64,000 nt of DNA, taken from positions 2,666,001 to 2,730,000 of the forward strand of contig NZ_CP059163.1 of the NCBI RefSeq assembly GCF_013466785.1. Reading direction: 5' to 3'. The notes under the pieces are model-generated. The model was not told the origin of the DNA. It did not search any database and worked only from the letters and a program-made list of their open reading frames with translations. Each line of letters starts with the position of its first letter. Position 1 is the first letter of the stretch. Below are positions 16,066 through 24,887 of this stretch, in pieces. The position numbers and the translations under genes are program-made. The stretch comes from Nocardioides marinisabuli. Its GTDB lineage: Bacteria; Actinomycetota; Actinomycetes; Propionibacteriales; Nocardioidaceae.

Positions 16066-17679
16066 TCAGCGGCGCTGCAGGAGCACCACGCCGTCCTTCA
16101 TGGTCGCCGTCTGCCGGCCGTCGGGGCCGGTCGCCTCGCGCTCCCGGATCTCGCACAGCACCACCGACCAGGCGTCCGGGTCGAGGGCGAGCTCGGCGAC
16201 CTCCTCGACCGGCGTCAGCAGCTCGGGCATCGGCGAGGAGTGCTTCCCGTGGTCGTGCCCGTCCTCCTTCCGTGGCGCCCACGGCGGGAGGTCGGCCTCG
16301 GACTCGAAGACGTGGGAGACCAGCAGCAGGTGGCCGCCGGGCCGCAGCCGCGAGGCCGCGCGGCGCAGGACCTCGGTGCGGGGCAGGGCGACCTCGGAGT
16401 GCAGGAACGACGCCGTCACGAGGTCGAAGGTCTCCTCGGTGCGCCAGGTGGCGAGGTCGTGGGCGTGCCACTCGACCCGGTCGGCCACCCCGCGGGCCGC
16501 CGCGCCCTCGGCGCCCCGGGCGGTGGCGGTGTCGGAGATGTCGACTGCGGTCACCCGCCAGCCCTGCTCGGCCAGCCAGACCGCGTCGCCGCCCTCGCCG
16601 CAGCCGAGGTCGAGCACGTCGCCGACCGGCAGGGTGGCCACGACGTCGGCGGTCGTGGCGTTGACGCGCCCCGACCACTTGCGCGGCGTGTCGGCGTAGA
16701 AGCCCTCCCAGTGCTCGGCGACCTGGTGCGCGGCCACCTGGGCCGCGTCGAAGTCCTCCTCCACCAGCACGGCGTTGACGACCGCGCCGGCCTTGGCGCC
16801 CGCCGACATCACCATCGGCACGGCGGCCATCGGCTCGACCACGTTGCCGACCGCCCAGACCCGCTCGTGGCTGGTGCGCCCGGTCGGGTCGACGGTCAGG
16901 AAGCTGCCGAACTGGCCCTCCTCGCGCCCGAGCGCCAGGCCGTCCAGGAAGCCGTCGTGGGGGGCCGGGTGCCCGATCGTGAAGAGGGCATCGACCTCGA
17001 CCACCTCGTCGGCGGCGGTGCGCACGCCCGTCAGGGCGGCGCCGTCGCCCAGGACCTCGACGACCTCGTCGGGGACCACGCGCACGCCGCGGCTGGCCAG
17101 CCGCTGCACGACCGCCTCCTCGAGCGGCTCCATCGCGGCGCTGAGGAGCACGACGTCGTCGCTCCACTGCCGCAGCAGCTGCGCCTGGTGCAGACCCCAC
17201 GGGCCCGTCGCGAGGATCCCGATCCGGCGCCCGCGCACCTCCCATCCGTGGCAGTAGGGGCAGTGCAGCACGCTGGAGCCCCACCGCTCGGCCAGCCCCG
17301 GCACCTCCGGCAGCACGTCGGTGATGCCGGTCGCCACCACCAGCGCCCGGGTGCGCAGCGAGGCGCCCGAGTCCAGCCGCACCAGCAGGGCGGCGCTGTC
17401 CTCGGCGAGGTCCTCGACCGCCTCGACCCGGCCCGCGCGCACCTCCACGTCGTACGCCGCCAGCTCCTCGCGTCCGCGGGCCACCAGGGCCGCGGGCTCG
17501 AGGCCGTCGTGGCCCAGCACCCCGTGCACGTGCGCGGCGTACCGGTTGCGCGGCTCGCCCGCGTCGACCACCAGCACCCGGCGTCGGGCCCGGCCCAGCA
17601 TCAGTGCGGCGGACAGGCCCGCGGCCCCACCGCCGACCACGACCACGTCCCAGCTCTCGTCGTACTCGTTCCCCGTCAT
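16066..17679 (-). CDS. thioredoxin-reductase-like flavoprotein fused to a SAM-dependent methyltransferase
   Basis: 537 residues from ATG 17679. Residues 1-305 form an NAD(P)/FAD oxidoreductase: FAD motif VVGGGAAGLSAALML, redox-active CPYC (about residue 145, CPYCHGWEVRG), and the C-terminal FAD motif VWAVGNVVEPM. Residues 325-537 form a class I methyltransferase with motif I DVLDLGCGEGGDAVWLA and motif II region VTAVDIS. The C-part resembles TehB-like enzymes. The fusion is known as a bifunctional family, but the substrate and physiological role are not established to my knowledge. Divergent from an XRE-cupin regulator. Confidence 0.9.
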   Translation of the reverse strand: MTGNEYDESWDVVVVGGGAAGLSAALMLGRARRRVLVVDAGEPRNRYAAHVHGVLGHDGLEPAALVARGREELAAYDVEVRAGRVEAVEDLAEDSAALLVRLDSGASLRTRALVVATGITDVLPEVPGLAERWGSSVLHCPYCHGWEVRGRRIGILATGPWGLHQAQLLRQWSDDVVLLSAAMEPLEEAVVQRLASRGVRVVPDEVVEVLGDGAALTGVRTAADEVVEVDALFTIGHPAPHDGFLDGLALGREEGQFGSFLTVDPTGRTSHERVWAVGNVVEPMAAVPMVMSAGAKAGAVVNAVLVEEDFDAAQVAAHQVAEHWEGFYADTPRKWSGRVNATTADVVATLPVGDVLDLGCGEGGDAVWLAEQGWRVTAVDISDTATARGAEGAAARGVADRVEWHAHDLATWRTEETFDLVTASFLHSEVALPRTEVLRRAASRLRPGGHLLLVSHVFESEADLPPWAPRKEDGHDHGKHSSPMPELLTPVEEVAELALDPDAWSVVLCEIREREATGPDGRQTATMKDGVVLLQRR

Positions 17680-17709
17680 GCGACCAGTTGACCCGGCCGC
17701 TGCTGATGT

Positions 17710-17735
17710 CGCAATACTCCTTGCGGATATGGCAA
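17710..17735. promoter_or_regulatory. candidate operator between the fusion gene and the XRE-cupin regulator
   Basis: Overlapping inverted repeats CGCAA-N6-TTGCG (17710-17725) and TTGC-N7-GCAA (17721-17735) in the 93-base divergent spacer. Weak arms, so this is tentative. Confidence 0.35.
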
Positions 17736-17772
17736 GATGTGTCGACAAGGACGACACGGAGGAGGAGCGCTG

Positions 17773-18333
17773 GTGGTCGACGAGCTCGCCCAGGTGGGAG
17801 CGCGGTTGCGCGCGGCCCGCAACGACCGCGGCTGGACCCTCGACGAGCTGGCCGAGCGGGCCGGCATGTCACCCAGCACGCTCTCGCGCCTCGAGTCGGG
17901 CAAGCGCCAGGCGAGCCTGGAGCTGCTGGTGCCGCTGACCCGCCTGCTCGGCATCCGGCTCGACGACCTGGTCGCGGCGGAGACGCCCGACCCGCGCGTG
18001 CGGCGCCCGCCCATCCGCCGCGAGGGCATGCTGATCCTCCCGCTCGCGCCGGAGGGCTCGCCCATCTCGACGTACAAGGTCAGCTTCCCGCCCACCAACG
18101 ACCCGCCCGCGCTGCGCGTGCACGACGGGTACGAGTGGCTCTACGTGCTGTCGGGTCGGCTGCGGCTGCTGCTGGGGGAGCAGGACCTGGTGCTGACCCG
18201 GGGCGAGGCGGCGGAGTTCGACACCCGCACGCCGCACAGCCTGTCGGCCGTCGGTTCCCGCCCGGCCCAGGTGCTGAGCATCTTCAACGACGCCGGCATG
18301 CGCATGCACACCCACACCGCCGAGCCGGGGTAG
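17773..18333 (+). CDS. XRE-family regulator with C-terminal cupin domain
   Basis: 186 residues from GTG 17773 (GGAGGAGGA upstream). N-terminal HTH_3 (LRAARNDRGWTLDELAERAG, then MSPSTLSRLESGKRQASLE, about 10-50) and a C-terminal cupin (EWLYVLSGRLRLLLGEQDLVL, GEAAEFDTRTPHSL, about 115-175). Proteins of this layout sense small ligands through the cupin. It probably regulates the divergent flavoprotein-methyltransferase gene. The transcript ends at a strong hairpin shared with the convergent lamin-tail gene. Confidence 0.9.
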   Translation: MVDELAQVGARLRAARNDRGWTLDELAERAGMSPSTLSRLESGKRQASLELLVPLTRLLGIRLDDLVAAETPDPRVRRPPIRREGMLILPLAPEGSPISTYKVSFPPTNDPPALRVHDGYEWLYVLSGRLRLLLGEQDLVLTRGEAAEFDTRTPHSLSAVGSRPAQVLSIFNDAGMRMHTHTAEPG

Positions 18334-18353
18334 CGCGCCGGGGCGGCGACGGG

Positions 18354-18389
18354 TCGGCGCCCGCCCCGGAGGTCCGGGACGGGCGCCGA
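18354..18389. terminator. bidirectional hairpin terminator
   Basis: Perfect ten-base outer arms TCGGCGCCCG / CGGGCGCCGA plus a further CCCGG/CCGGG inner stem. It lies between the convergent XRE-cupin and lamin-tail genes. Confidence 0.75.
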
Positions 18390-18404
18390 GGGTGGAGCGA
18401 GGCG

Positions 18405-18893
18405 TCAGCGGACCCTGCGGGTCCTGCTGGTCAGCGTGCGCTTGGCGTAGCCGCGCTCGTTGACGACCACCCGCACCGAGAGCCGTGCCCCGCGCATCGA
18501 GCGGGTCAGGCGCAGCTCGTCGCCCTTCTCGCCCCGCACCACCCGGCCGTCCAGCAGCCAGCGGTGGCGCAGCGACACCGACGAGGGGGCCCAGCGTCCG
18601 GTGACGGCCGAGACCGTGCGGCCGACCTTCACGGCCCCGCGCACCTTGGGCCGTTCGCCCTCGATGCGACCGGTGCGCACCTGGACCGGCCCCGCGGTCC
18701 GGCTGCTGGGCTCGTGGCCCGGCAGGGTGCCGGTCACCTCGACCGACACGTCGCTGCGGACGTCCCGACCGGTCAACCGGTACGACGCCCCGGTCGCGCC
18801 GGGGACCGGCTCGCCGTCGCGCAGCCACTGGTAGGCCAGGGCGGCGCCGGGCGCCCAGGTGCCGGGGTCGACGTCGAGCCGCTCACCACCACC
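18405..18893 (-). pseudogene. C-terminal fragment of the lamin-tail/metallophosphoesterase protein, out of frame
   Basis: About 160 residues continue the repeated extracellular domains of the preceding gene in another frame: RLDVDPGTWAPGAALAYQW, then two further repeats with VGRTVSAVTGRWAP and a C-terminus RTLTSRTRRVR. The repeat the main frame leaves at VGTARWW is resumed here at GERLDV. One extra base, or two missing Gs around GCGCGGTGGTGG, would join the frames, so this is the true C-terminus of the same protein, not a separate gene. Confidence 0.8.
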
Positions 18894-21800
18894 GCGCCGT
18901 GCCGACGAGCCGCGGCGTGCCGGCCTCGACGTCGGGCCGCGAGACCGGTGCCGTGGACGCTGAGGTGCGCGTCCGGCTCGCATAGCCCTCGAGCGTGCCC
19001 GTCACGGCGACGCTGAGGCGGCGACCCACGAGCCCGTCGGCGACCTCGAGGGTCGCCCCGTCGGCACCTGCCACGGGCTCACCGTCGGCCGCCCACTGGT
19101 AGGTCAGGCGCGTGCCCGGCGTCCACGCGCCCGGCACGGCCGTCAGCGTCGCGCCCACGACCGGCTCGCCACTCACCGACGGCACGGGGGCGACCAGCTC
19201 GCCCTCGGCCACCGGTGCGCTCGGTGCGGAGGTCCTCGACGTGGTGGCGTACCCGGCCTGGGCGCCGGTCGCCGTGACCGTCACGACCGCACCGACCAGG
19301 TCGGGCCCCAGGGCCAGGCTCGCGGCGTCGGCGCCCGCGACGGGCTCGCCGTCGGCCGACCAGCGGTAGGTCAGCCGCACCTCGGGGTCGGCCGGCGCCC
19401 AGGTGCCGGCGTCGGCGGTGAGGGTCTCGCCGACCCGGGCGGTGCCCGAGAGGACCGGCGTGGGGGCCTCGGTGAACTCGGCCGGGCCCTGCGCCGCGAG
19501 CGCGGTGAAGGTGCGCACCTCGGAGAGGTCGCGACCCTCGAACGGGCCGGTCGTCTCGACGTACCAGCCGTGCTCGCCCTCGGGGACGCCGCGCCAGGTG
19601 GCGCGCGCGGTGCTGCCCGAGGCGACGTCGCGCTGCACCTCGATGTCGCGGCTGGTCAGCACGTCGGCCCGGAAGGAGTCCGTGGCCAGCGTCTTGACCG
19701 CCGGGCTGATGCCGACCGCGGCGTAGGGGATCTCGAACTCCTGGTGCACCTGGTCGAGCGAGGGGTCGTCGGAGTCGTGGTCGCGCAGGGAGGGGGAGTA
19801 GGTGCGCACGAGCACGCGACCACCCTGGTTGTCGAAGTGCATCAGGCGCAGGTAGCCCAGGCCGCCCTCGGCCAGGCCCTGGTAGTCGAAGAGCATCGAG
19901 TAGACGGTGCGGTCGGCCTCGCCGTCGCCGTCGTCGTCGAAGTCGTCGGTGCGGGTGTAGGCGTCGTGGTAGTGCCCGGAGGACACCGCGAAGACGTTCG
20001 GGTTGGGGGCCACGACCTCGTCCATGATCCGTTGCGGCATCGGCCCGAGACCGCCGGTGGTGAGCATGAACTCGTGGACGTTGATCCACACCTTGCGCTC
20101 GGGGTGGTCGGCGATCACCTGGTTCATCCACTCCAGCTGCGCGTCACCGGGCGCCCAGCCCATGTAGAGCATCAGGAAGTCGATGCCGCCGGCGCTGATG
20201 AGGTCGTAGTGGCCGCGGTTGTCCTGGTGCGACCCGCCGTACCAGGGGTTGCCGGCGAAGCGCGCCTCCCCGAACCACCGGCTGAAGGCGCTGTAGTCGT
20301 TGTCGTGCTGGCCCACGTCGTGGTTGCCGGCCAGCACGCCGTAGGGGAGCCCCGCCTCGTCGAACAGCCGGTACGCCGGGTCGGCGTTCTGCCACTGCCG
20401 CGGCTCGCTGGCGACGTTGACGATGTCGCCGGTGTGGATCACGTACTGCAGGTCCAGCTCCTCGCGCTGGTCGACGAGGAACTCGTTGATCGCCAGCTGG
20501 TGCTTGTTCCAGTCCTGGGTCTCGTTGTAGTACTGCGTGTCGGACTCCCACCCGATGGTGAAGTCGTACTCCGAGCGCGGCGTCGCGCCCGGGTGGTACG
20601 GCGTCGGGGTGTCCTCGCGCGTGGACTGCACCCGCCCGGCGAAGCCCTCCGAGTGCTGGACCAGGACGGTGATCTCCCCGTCGACCGCGTGCTCGGCGGC
20701 CGGCACCAGCGCCTCGAGCGTGAAGGTCCCGGCGTCGTCGGTGACCCGGCGGGCCACCTCCTGCCACCGGCCCGAACCGGCGCGCTGCACGTGCATGAGC
20801 ACCTTGGCCCCGGCGTTGGCCGAGCCGGTCCAGCTCAGGCGTGCGCGGGCGTCGGAGCCGGCGTCGGCGGGCACCGCGACCGTGAACAGCTGGTAGGGCA
20901 GCGCGTCCGCGGAGGAGACCTCGTGGGTGACCCCGTCGGTGCCGGCGATCTCCGCCCGCTCCTGCTCGTCGAGGGCCACCCGCTCGGGGCGGTCGGTGGC
21001 CAGGGCGGTGCCGGTGGCACCCCCGAAGGCCTCGACCTGCGCGTCGGCGGCGGTGAAGGTGTGCCCCTCGCGGAAGCGGACCGTGAGGTCGTCACCGGCC
21101 GCCGAGTCGACCAGGGCGGCCAGCGGCACGTCGCCGGCGGGCACCGTGGACTGGTGGTCGGGGGAGACCAGCGCGGTGCTGGGCTGCTCGTCGACGGTGG
21201 TGAACGTGATGGTGCGTGCGGTCTGGTTGCCGACCCGGTCGCGCGCGGACAGCACCAGCGTGTGCTCACCTGCAGCCAGCTCCAGCGAGCTGGTCTCGTG
21301 GGGCAGCGTGACGGCGACGCCGTCGAGCGTGGCGCTCAGACCGCCCTGCGGGAGGCCGGCGCCGGCGTCGGTGGCCGAGGCGTCGAGGGTGAACGGTCCG
21401 CGGGGGGACGAGCCGTCCGCGATGCTCGACTCGACCTCGGGTGCGGTGTTGTCGACGAGCACCTCGCGCTCGACGCTGTCGCGCACGGGGTCGCTGCCGA
21501 GGATGGCGGAGACGCGGTGCGCGCCGTCGGTGACGGTGGTGGTGTCCCAGTCGTGGGCCACCGAGTCGAACGCGTCGTCGGGCACCTCGAAGGTGGCGGT
21601 GAAGTAGACCTGGGAGGCGTCGGTGAAGCCGACCCGGTCGGTGGGCTGCGGGCAGGCCCGGGCGGTCTCCTCCTGCCCCTCGCCGGCACCGGCGCAGCGC
21701 ACCGGGCGCAGCACCCGGCCGTCGGGCAGCGCCAGGCGCAGGTTCATCGCCGAGAAGTCGTCGTTGTTCTCGTCGAGGTCGGGGCGGGGCCAGGCCTTGG

Positions 21801-24684
21801 TGCCGGCGTAGATGCCGACGGTGACGTCCTCGCCCCGGGTCAGGTGGCGCAGCGGCACGGGCGTGCTGACGGTCTCGACACGGTCGTAGAAGCCCTCGTC
21901 GAAGATGGTCAGCACCTCCTCGCCGATGCGCACGCCGTTGCGGAAGAAGGCGTCGGTGCTGGTGGCCTCGAAGGCGAACAGCGGCTCGGCCTCGAGGGTG
22001 GGCACCGTCGGCGAGACCCGTGTCCCGTCGACGGCGATGCCCAGGTCCTCGGTGCCCCCGGTGTCCTGGGTGTCGCCGGAGGCGGTCGCCGACAGCCTGG
22101 TGGTGGCGCCGACGTACTGGCCGTCCTGGACGTTGAGGCGCAGCGGGGCCTGGTCGTCGGGGCTCAGCTGCACCCGCACCGGGCCCAGCGAGCTGGTGTT
22201 GGTGCCGTCGGAGGTGCGCACCGAGTACTCGACCCAGCGCTTGCCGTAGAGGTCGACCGCCGGCACCTCGTAGGAGTAGCGGTCGGGGGCGCCGAACTCC
22301 AGGTAGCGGCTGCTGGCGGTGTCCTGGTCGGTCTCGAGGGTCAGCTCGACGGTGCGGACCAGGCGGTCGTCGCCCACCTCGAGCTCGAGGGCGAGACCGT
22401 CGGTGGCGGGGGCGTCGTCGCTGCCGGTCAGATCGGTGATCCGGGGCGCGGTCGTGTCGTCGGGGGTGGCCACCAGCCCGGCCGGGACCTGCTCGGGCGC
22501 GGCGTAGCCGGGGGTGGCGGTGCCGGTGCCGCGCTTGGTCTGCACGGTGCCGGACCCCCACGCGTACTGCAGGGGCTGGTCGGAGACGGTGTCGGCGTCG
22601 TCGTGGTAGTAGGCGCGGCTGACGTCGTGGCCGGTGTTGGTGCGCACCTGGATGCCGCGCAGCCCGCCGTTGGCCAGACCGGGGGAGTGGATCTCGACCA
22701 GGTCGACCCCGGCGGTCAGCCGGGCGCCGAAGTGGGCGTTGAAGTCGGCGGCGCCCAGGGCGTCGTTCTGGCTGTTCTTGATCCACAGCACCAGGGTGCG
22801 GCCGGGCGCGATCACCGGGTCGGCCGGACGGGCCGGCCACAGGGTGGCGTTGAGGGTGACCTCGTTGGCGTCGGTGTAGAGGTAGTTGACCACGTAGTCG
22901 GCGAAGGAGACGGGCCGGTCGGAGGCGTTGTAGACCTCGATGAACTCGTAGCCGTCGGCGCTGCCGACGTTGGTGGTGTCGGGGGCGACCTCGGTGACCT
23001 GCAGGAGGGGTGCGTCCAGGGCCGGGTCGGTGGCCGGGGGCGGGCCCTGCTCGGGCACGCCCGGGCCGCCCGGGGTCTCGGTCGGGGTCTCGGTCGGGCC
23101 CTCGGTAGGACCGGTGGTGGGGTCGGTGGTGGGGTCGGCGTCGAGCTGGGCGGCGGTCGTCGTGCCGGGGGTGGGGGCGCCGTCGGCGAGCGGCACGGCG
23201 GCGTGCCGGTCGCCCGCGGTGCTGCCGGGCGACGGGACGGGCGGGACCCGGAAGTGGGTGGAGATCGCCGGGGTCGTCGGCGAGCGGCCGGGCAGGTAGG
23301 ACCAGCTCACGACGGACAGGGCGTCGGGGCTGCTCGCGTCGACGAGGCCCAGGCCGCGCAGGCCGCCGTTGGCGATCCCGGCCTGGCCCTCGACGCGGAC
23401 CACGTCGGTGTCGGCGGGGACGTCGCCGTAGAAGCCCCGGAAGTCGGCCTCGGAACGGGCGTAGGTGTCGACCTTGCCGCTGGCGTAGTCGAGCCAGAAG
23501 ACGGTGCTGGACCCGGCGGGCACCACCACGTCGAGGGGGCCGGGGACGGCGGGGGTGGTCGGGTCGCCGTCGGAGAGGGCGAGGTCGAGGGCGTCGGCCA
23601 TCGCGGTGTCGCTGGGGCTCGAGGTGGTCGCGTACGACACCCCGATGCCGGCCCGACCCAGGTCGATGTCGGCGTCGGTGGTGTTGGTGACCTCGAAGAA
23701 CTCGTAGTCGTCGTCGATGTTGGCCGGGTCGCCGTTGTCGGGGTGGATCTCGGAGATGAAGAGGTCCTGGGCGCTGGGACGGGTGGCGCCGGGTGCGCCC
23801 GTGGGGTCGCCGCCCTGCGTGGGCTCCGGCTCCACCGTGGTGGTCGGCGTGCTGCTCGGGCCCGTCGTCGGCGACGGCGTGCTCGACCCGGTGGGCTCCT
23901 GCGTGGGCTCTGCTGTCGGCTCTGCCGTGGGCTCCGGCGTGGTGGGAGCGGGTGCGAGCTGCTCGGGGTCCACCGTGCCGGGGCTGAGCATCGTGGTGGG
24001 CTCGGTGGCCCCGTCGTACCAGACGGGCGCGGAGGTCCCGGTCGTGGCGGGCAGCCGGAAGTGCACGGCACCGTCGGCGACGCTGGCCGAGCGGGGTGGG
24101 ACGTAGGAGCGGGTGAGCTCGGTGCCGCCGCCGTCGAGGACCCGGATGCTGCGGCCGCCACCGTTCGCGAAGCCGTCCTGGCCGGTCAGGTGCACGAGGG
24201 GGACGTCGTCGTCGAGACCGTAGTGGGTGCGGAAGTCGTCGTCGGTCTTGGCCAGGTAGGCGGGTCCGCTGTTCTGGAACCACAGCACGAGGGTGCCGTG
24301 GGCCGGCAGCACCGTCTCCACCTCGGGCAGCGGGATCGTGCTGCCCTCGCCGCCCCGGGTCAGCGCCTTGTCGCTGGACGGCGGCGCGCTGCCGCCCCGG
24401 TCGTCGTCGGACAGCGAGTAGCTCAGCTCGATGCCCTCGGCGTCGAGGTCGACGGCCTCGTCACCGGGGTTGTGCAGCTCGACGTACTCGAAGTAGCCGG
24501 TGCCGGCGTTGTCGCCGTTGATCTCGCTCACGAACAGGCGCGGCGCCTCGACGGCGCTGGGCTCAGAGGCGGTGGGGGCGCTCGGCTGTGGGGAGCCGGA
24601 GGCGGCCACCGCTCCGCCCGTACCGGTGGCGAGCAGGGTGATGAGCGTGCCGATGACGGCGCGCGACAGGGTCGACCGACGCAT
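18883..24684 (-). CDS. giant secreted protein: three lamin-tail domains, metallophosphoesterase, Ig-like repeats (frameshifted near the C-terminus)
   Basis: 1933 residues in this frame from ATG 24684 (AGAGGA upstream). Signal peptide about 1-29. Lamin-tail domains begin near residues 50 (LFVSEINGDN), 305 (LFISEIHPDN) and 555 (LQVTEVAPDT), separated by Pro/Thr/Glu linkers. Ig-like domains follow. A calcineurin-type phosphoesterase spans about 1375-1650: ESDTQYY (DxQ in place of DxH), HTGDIV, GNHD and SGHYHD. The C-terminus is a series of about 85-residue repeats with VGATLTAVPGAWTPG. The layout resembles Bacillus YvnB-like surface phosphoesterases. No sortase motif is seen. The frame breaks at about 18890. 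Confidence 0.9.
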   Translation of the reverse strand: MRRSTLSRAVIGTLITLLATGTGGAVAASGSPQPSAPTASEPSAVEAPRLFVSEINGDNAGTGYFEYVELHNPGDEAVDLDAEGIELSYSLSDDDRGGSAPPSSDKALTRGGEGSTIPLPEVETVLPAHGTLVLWFQNSGPAYLAKTDDDFRTHYGLDDDVPLVHLTGQDGFANGGGRSIRVLDGGGTELTRSYVPPRSASVADGAVHFRLPATTGTSAPVWYDGATEPTTMLSPGTVDPEQLAPAPTTPEPTAEPTAEPTQEPTGSSTPSPTTGPSSTPTTTVEPEPTQGGDPTGAPGATRPSAQDLFISEIHPDNGDPANIDDDYEFFEVTNTTDADIDLGRAGIGVSYATTSSPSDTAMADALDLALSDGDPTTPAVPGPLDVVVPAGSSTVFWLDYASGKVDTYARSEADFRGFYGDVPADTDVVRVEGQAGIANGGLRGLGLVDASSPDALSVVSWSYLPGRSPTTPAISTHFRVPPVPSPGSTAGDRHAAVPLADGAPTPGTTTAAQLDADPTTDPTTGPTEGPTETPTETPGGPGVPEQGPPPATDPALDAPLLQVTEVAPDTTNVGSADGYEFIEVYNASDRPVSFADYVVNYLYTDANEVTLNATLWPARPADPVIAPGRTLVLWIKNSQNDALGAADFNAHFGARLTAGVDLVEIHSPGLANGGLRGIQVRTNTGHDVSRAYYHDDADTVSDQPLQYAWGSGTVQTKRGTGTATPGYAAPEQVPAGLVATPDDTTAPRITDLTGSDDAPATDGLALELEVGDDRLVRTVELTLETDQDTASSRYLEFGAPDRYSYEVPAVDLYGKRWVEYSVRTSDGTNTSSLGPVRVQLSPDDQAPLRLNVQDGQYVGATTRLSATASGDTQDTGGTEDLGIAVDGTRVSPTVPTLEAEPLFAFEATSTDAFFRNGVRIGEEVLTIFDEGFYDRVETVSTPVPLRHLTRGEDVTVGIYAGTKAWPRPDLDENNDDFSAMNLRLALPDGRVLRPVRCAGAGEGQEETARACPQPTDRVGFTDASQVYFTATFEVPDDAFDSVAHDWDTTTVTDGAHRVSAILGSDPVRDSVEREVLVDNTAPEVESSIADGSSPRGPFTLDASATDAGAGLPQGGLSATLDGVAVTLPHETSSLELAAGEHTLVLSARDRVGNQTARTITFTTVDEQPSTALVSPDHQSTVPAGDVPLAALVDSAAGDDLTVRFREGHTFTAADAQVEAFGGATGTALATDRPERVALDEQERAEIAGTDGVTHEVSSADALPYQLFTVAVPADAGSDARARLSWTGSANAGAKVLMHVQRAGSGRWQEVARRVTDDAGTFTLEALVPAAEHAVDGEITVLVQHSEGFAGRVQSTREDTPTPYHPGATPRSEYDFTIGWESDTQYYNETQDWNKHQLAINEFLVDQREELDLQYVIHTGDIVNVASEPRQWQNADPAYRLFDEAGLPYGVLAGNHDVGQHDNDYSAFSRWFGEARFAGNPWYGGSHQDNRGHYDLISAGGIDFLMLYMGWAPGDAQLEWMNQVIADHPERKVWINVHEFMLTTGGLGPMPQRIMDEVVAPNPNVFAVSSGHYHDAYTRTDDFDDDGDGEADRTVYSMLFDYQGLAEGGLGYLRLMHFDNQGGRVLVRTYSPSLRDHDSDDPSLDQVHQEFEIPYAAVGISPAVKTLATDSFRADVLTSRDIEVQRDVASGSTARATWRGVPEGEHGWYVETTGPFEGRDLSEVRTFTALAAQGPAEFTEAPTPVLSGTARVGETLTADAGTWAPADPEVRLTYRWSADGEPVAGADAASLALGPDLVGAVVTVTATGAQAGYATTSRTSAPSAPVAEGELVAPVPSVSGEPVVGATLTAVPGAWTPGTRLTYQWAADGEPVAGADGATLEVADGLVGRRLSVAVTGTLEGYASRTRTSASTAPVSRPDVEAGTPRLVGTARWW

Positions 24685-24815
24685 GAAGAGTCCTCTTGTC
24701 TGTGGGGTCCGGCGGGACCCTGTCAGAGGCGAGGTGAACGGCGGAGAACGTCGGGTGGCCGGGTGGTGGCCGCCGGTGGACGACTTGCCGAGCGCGCTGG
24801 GGCGGTCGGCGGTCT

Positions 24816-24840
24816 TGCAAAAGATAGTACCTTTGGTGCA
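24816..24840. promoter_or_regulatory. imperfect palindrome upstream of the gluconate-type permease
   Basis: A 25-bp element with outer TGCA/TGCA and inner AAAG/CTTT arms around ATAGTA, 48 bases before the permease ATG, in an otherwise featureless 200-base divergent spacer. It could be the site of the GntR/FCD regulator encoded at 30492-31214. Tentative. Confidence 0.35.
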
Positions 24841-24887
24841 CCCTCGTCGTGACCGACCCCACACTGCTCACGCCGCCTGGAGACCCG

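Noticed and set aside
19570..24852. A 1760-codon plus-strand open frame opposite the lamin-tail gene
   Set aside because: Valine/glycine-rich shadow of a GC-rich gene; no domain, no signal and no plausible start. The minus-strand frame has clear domains.
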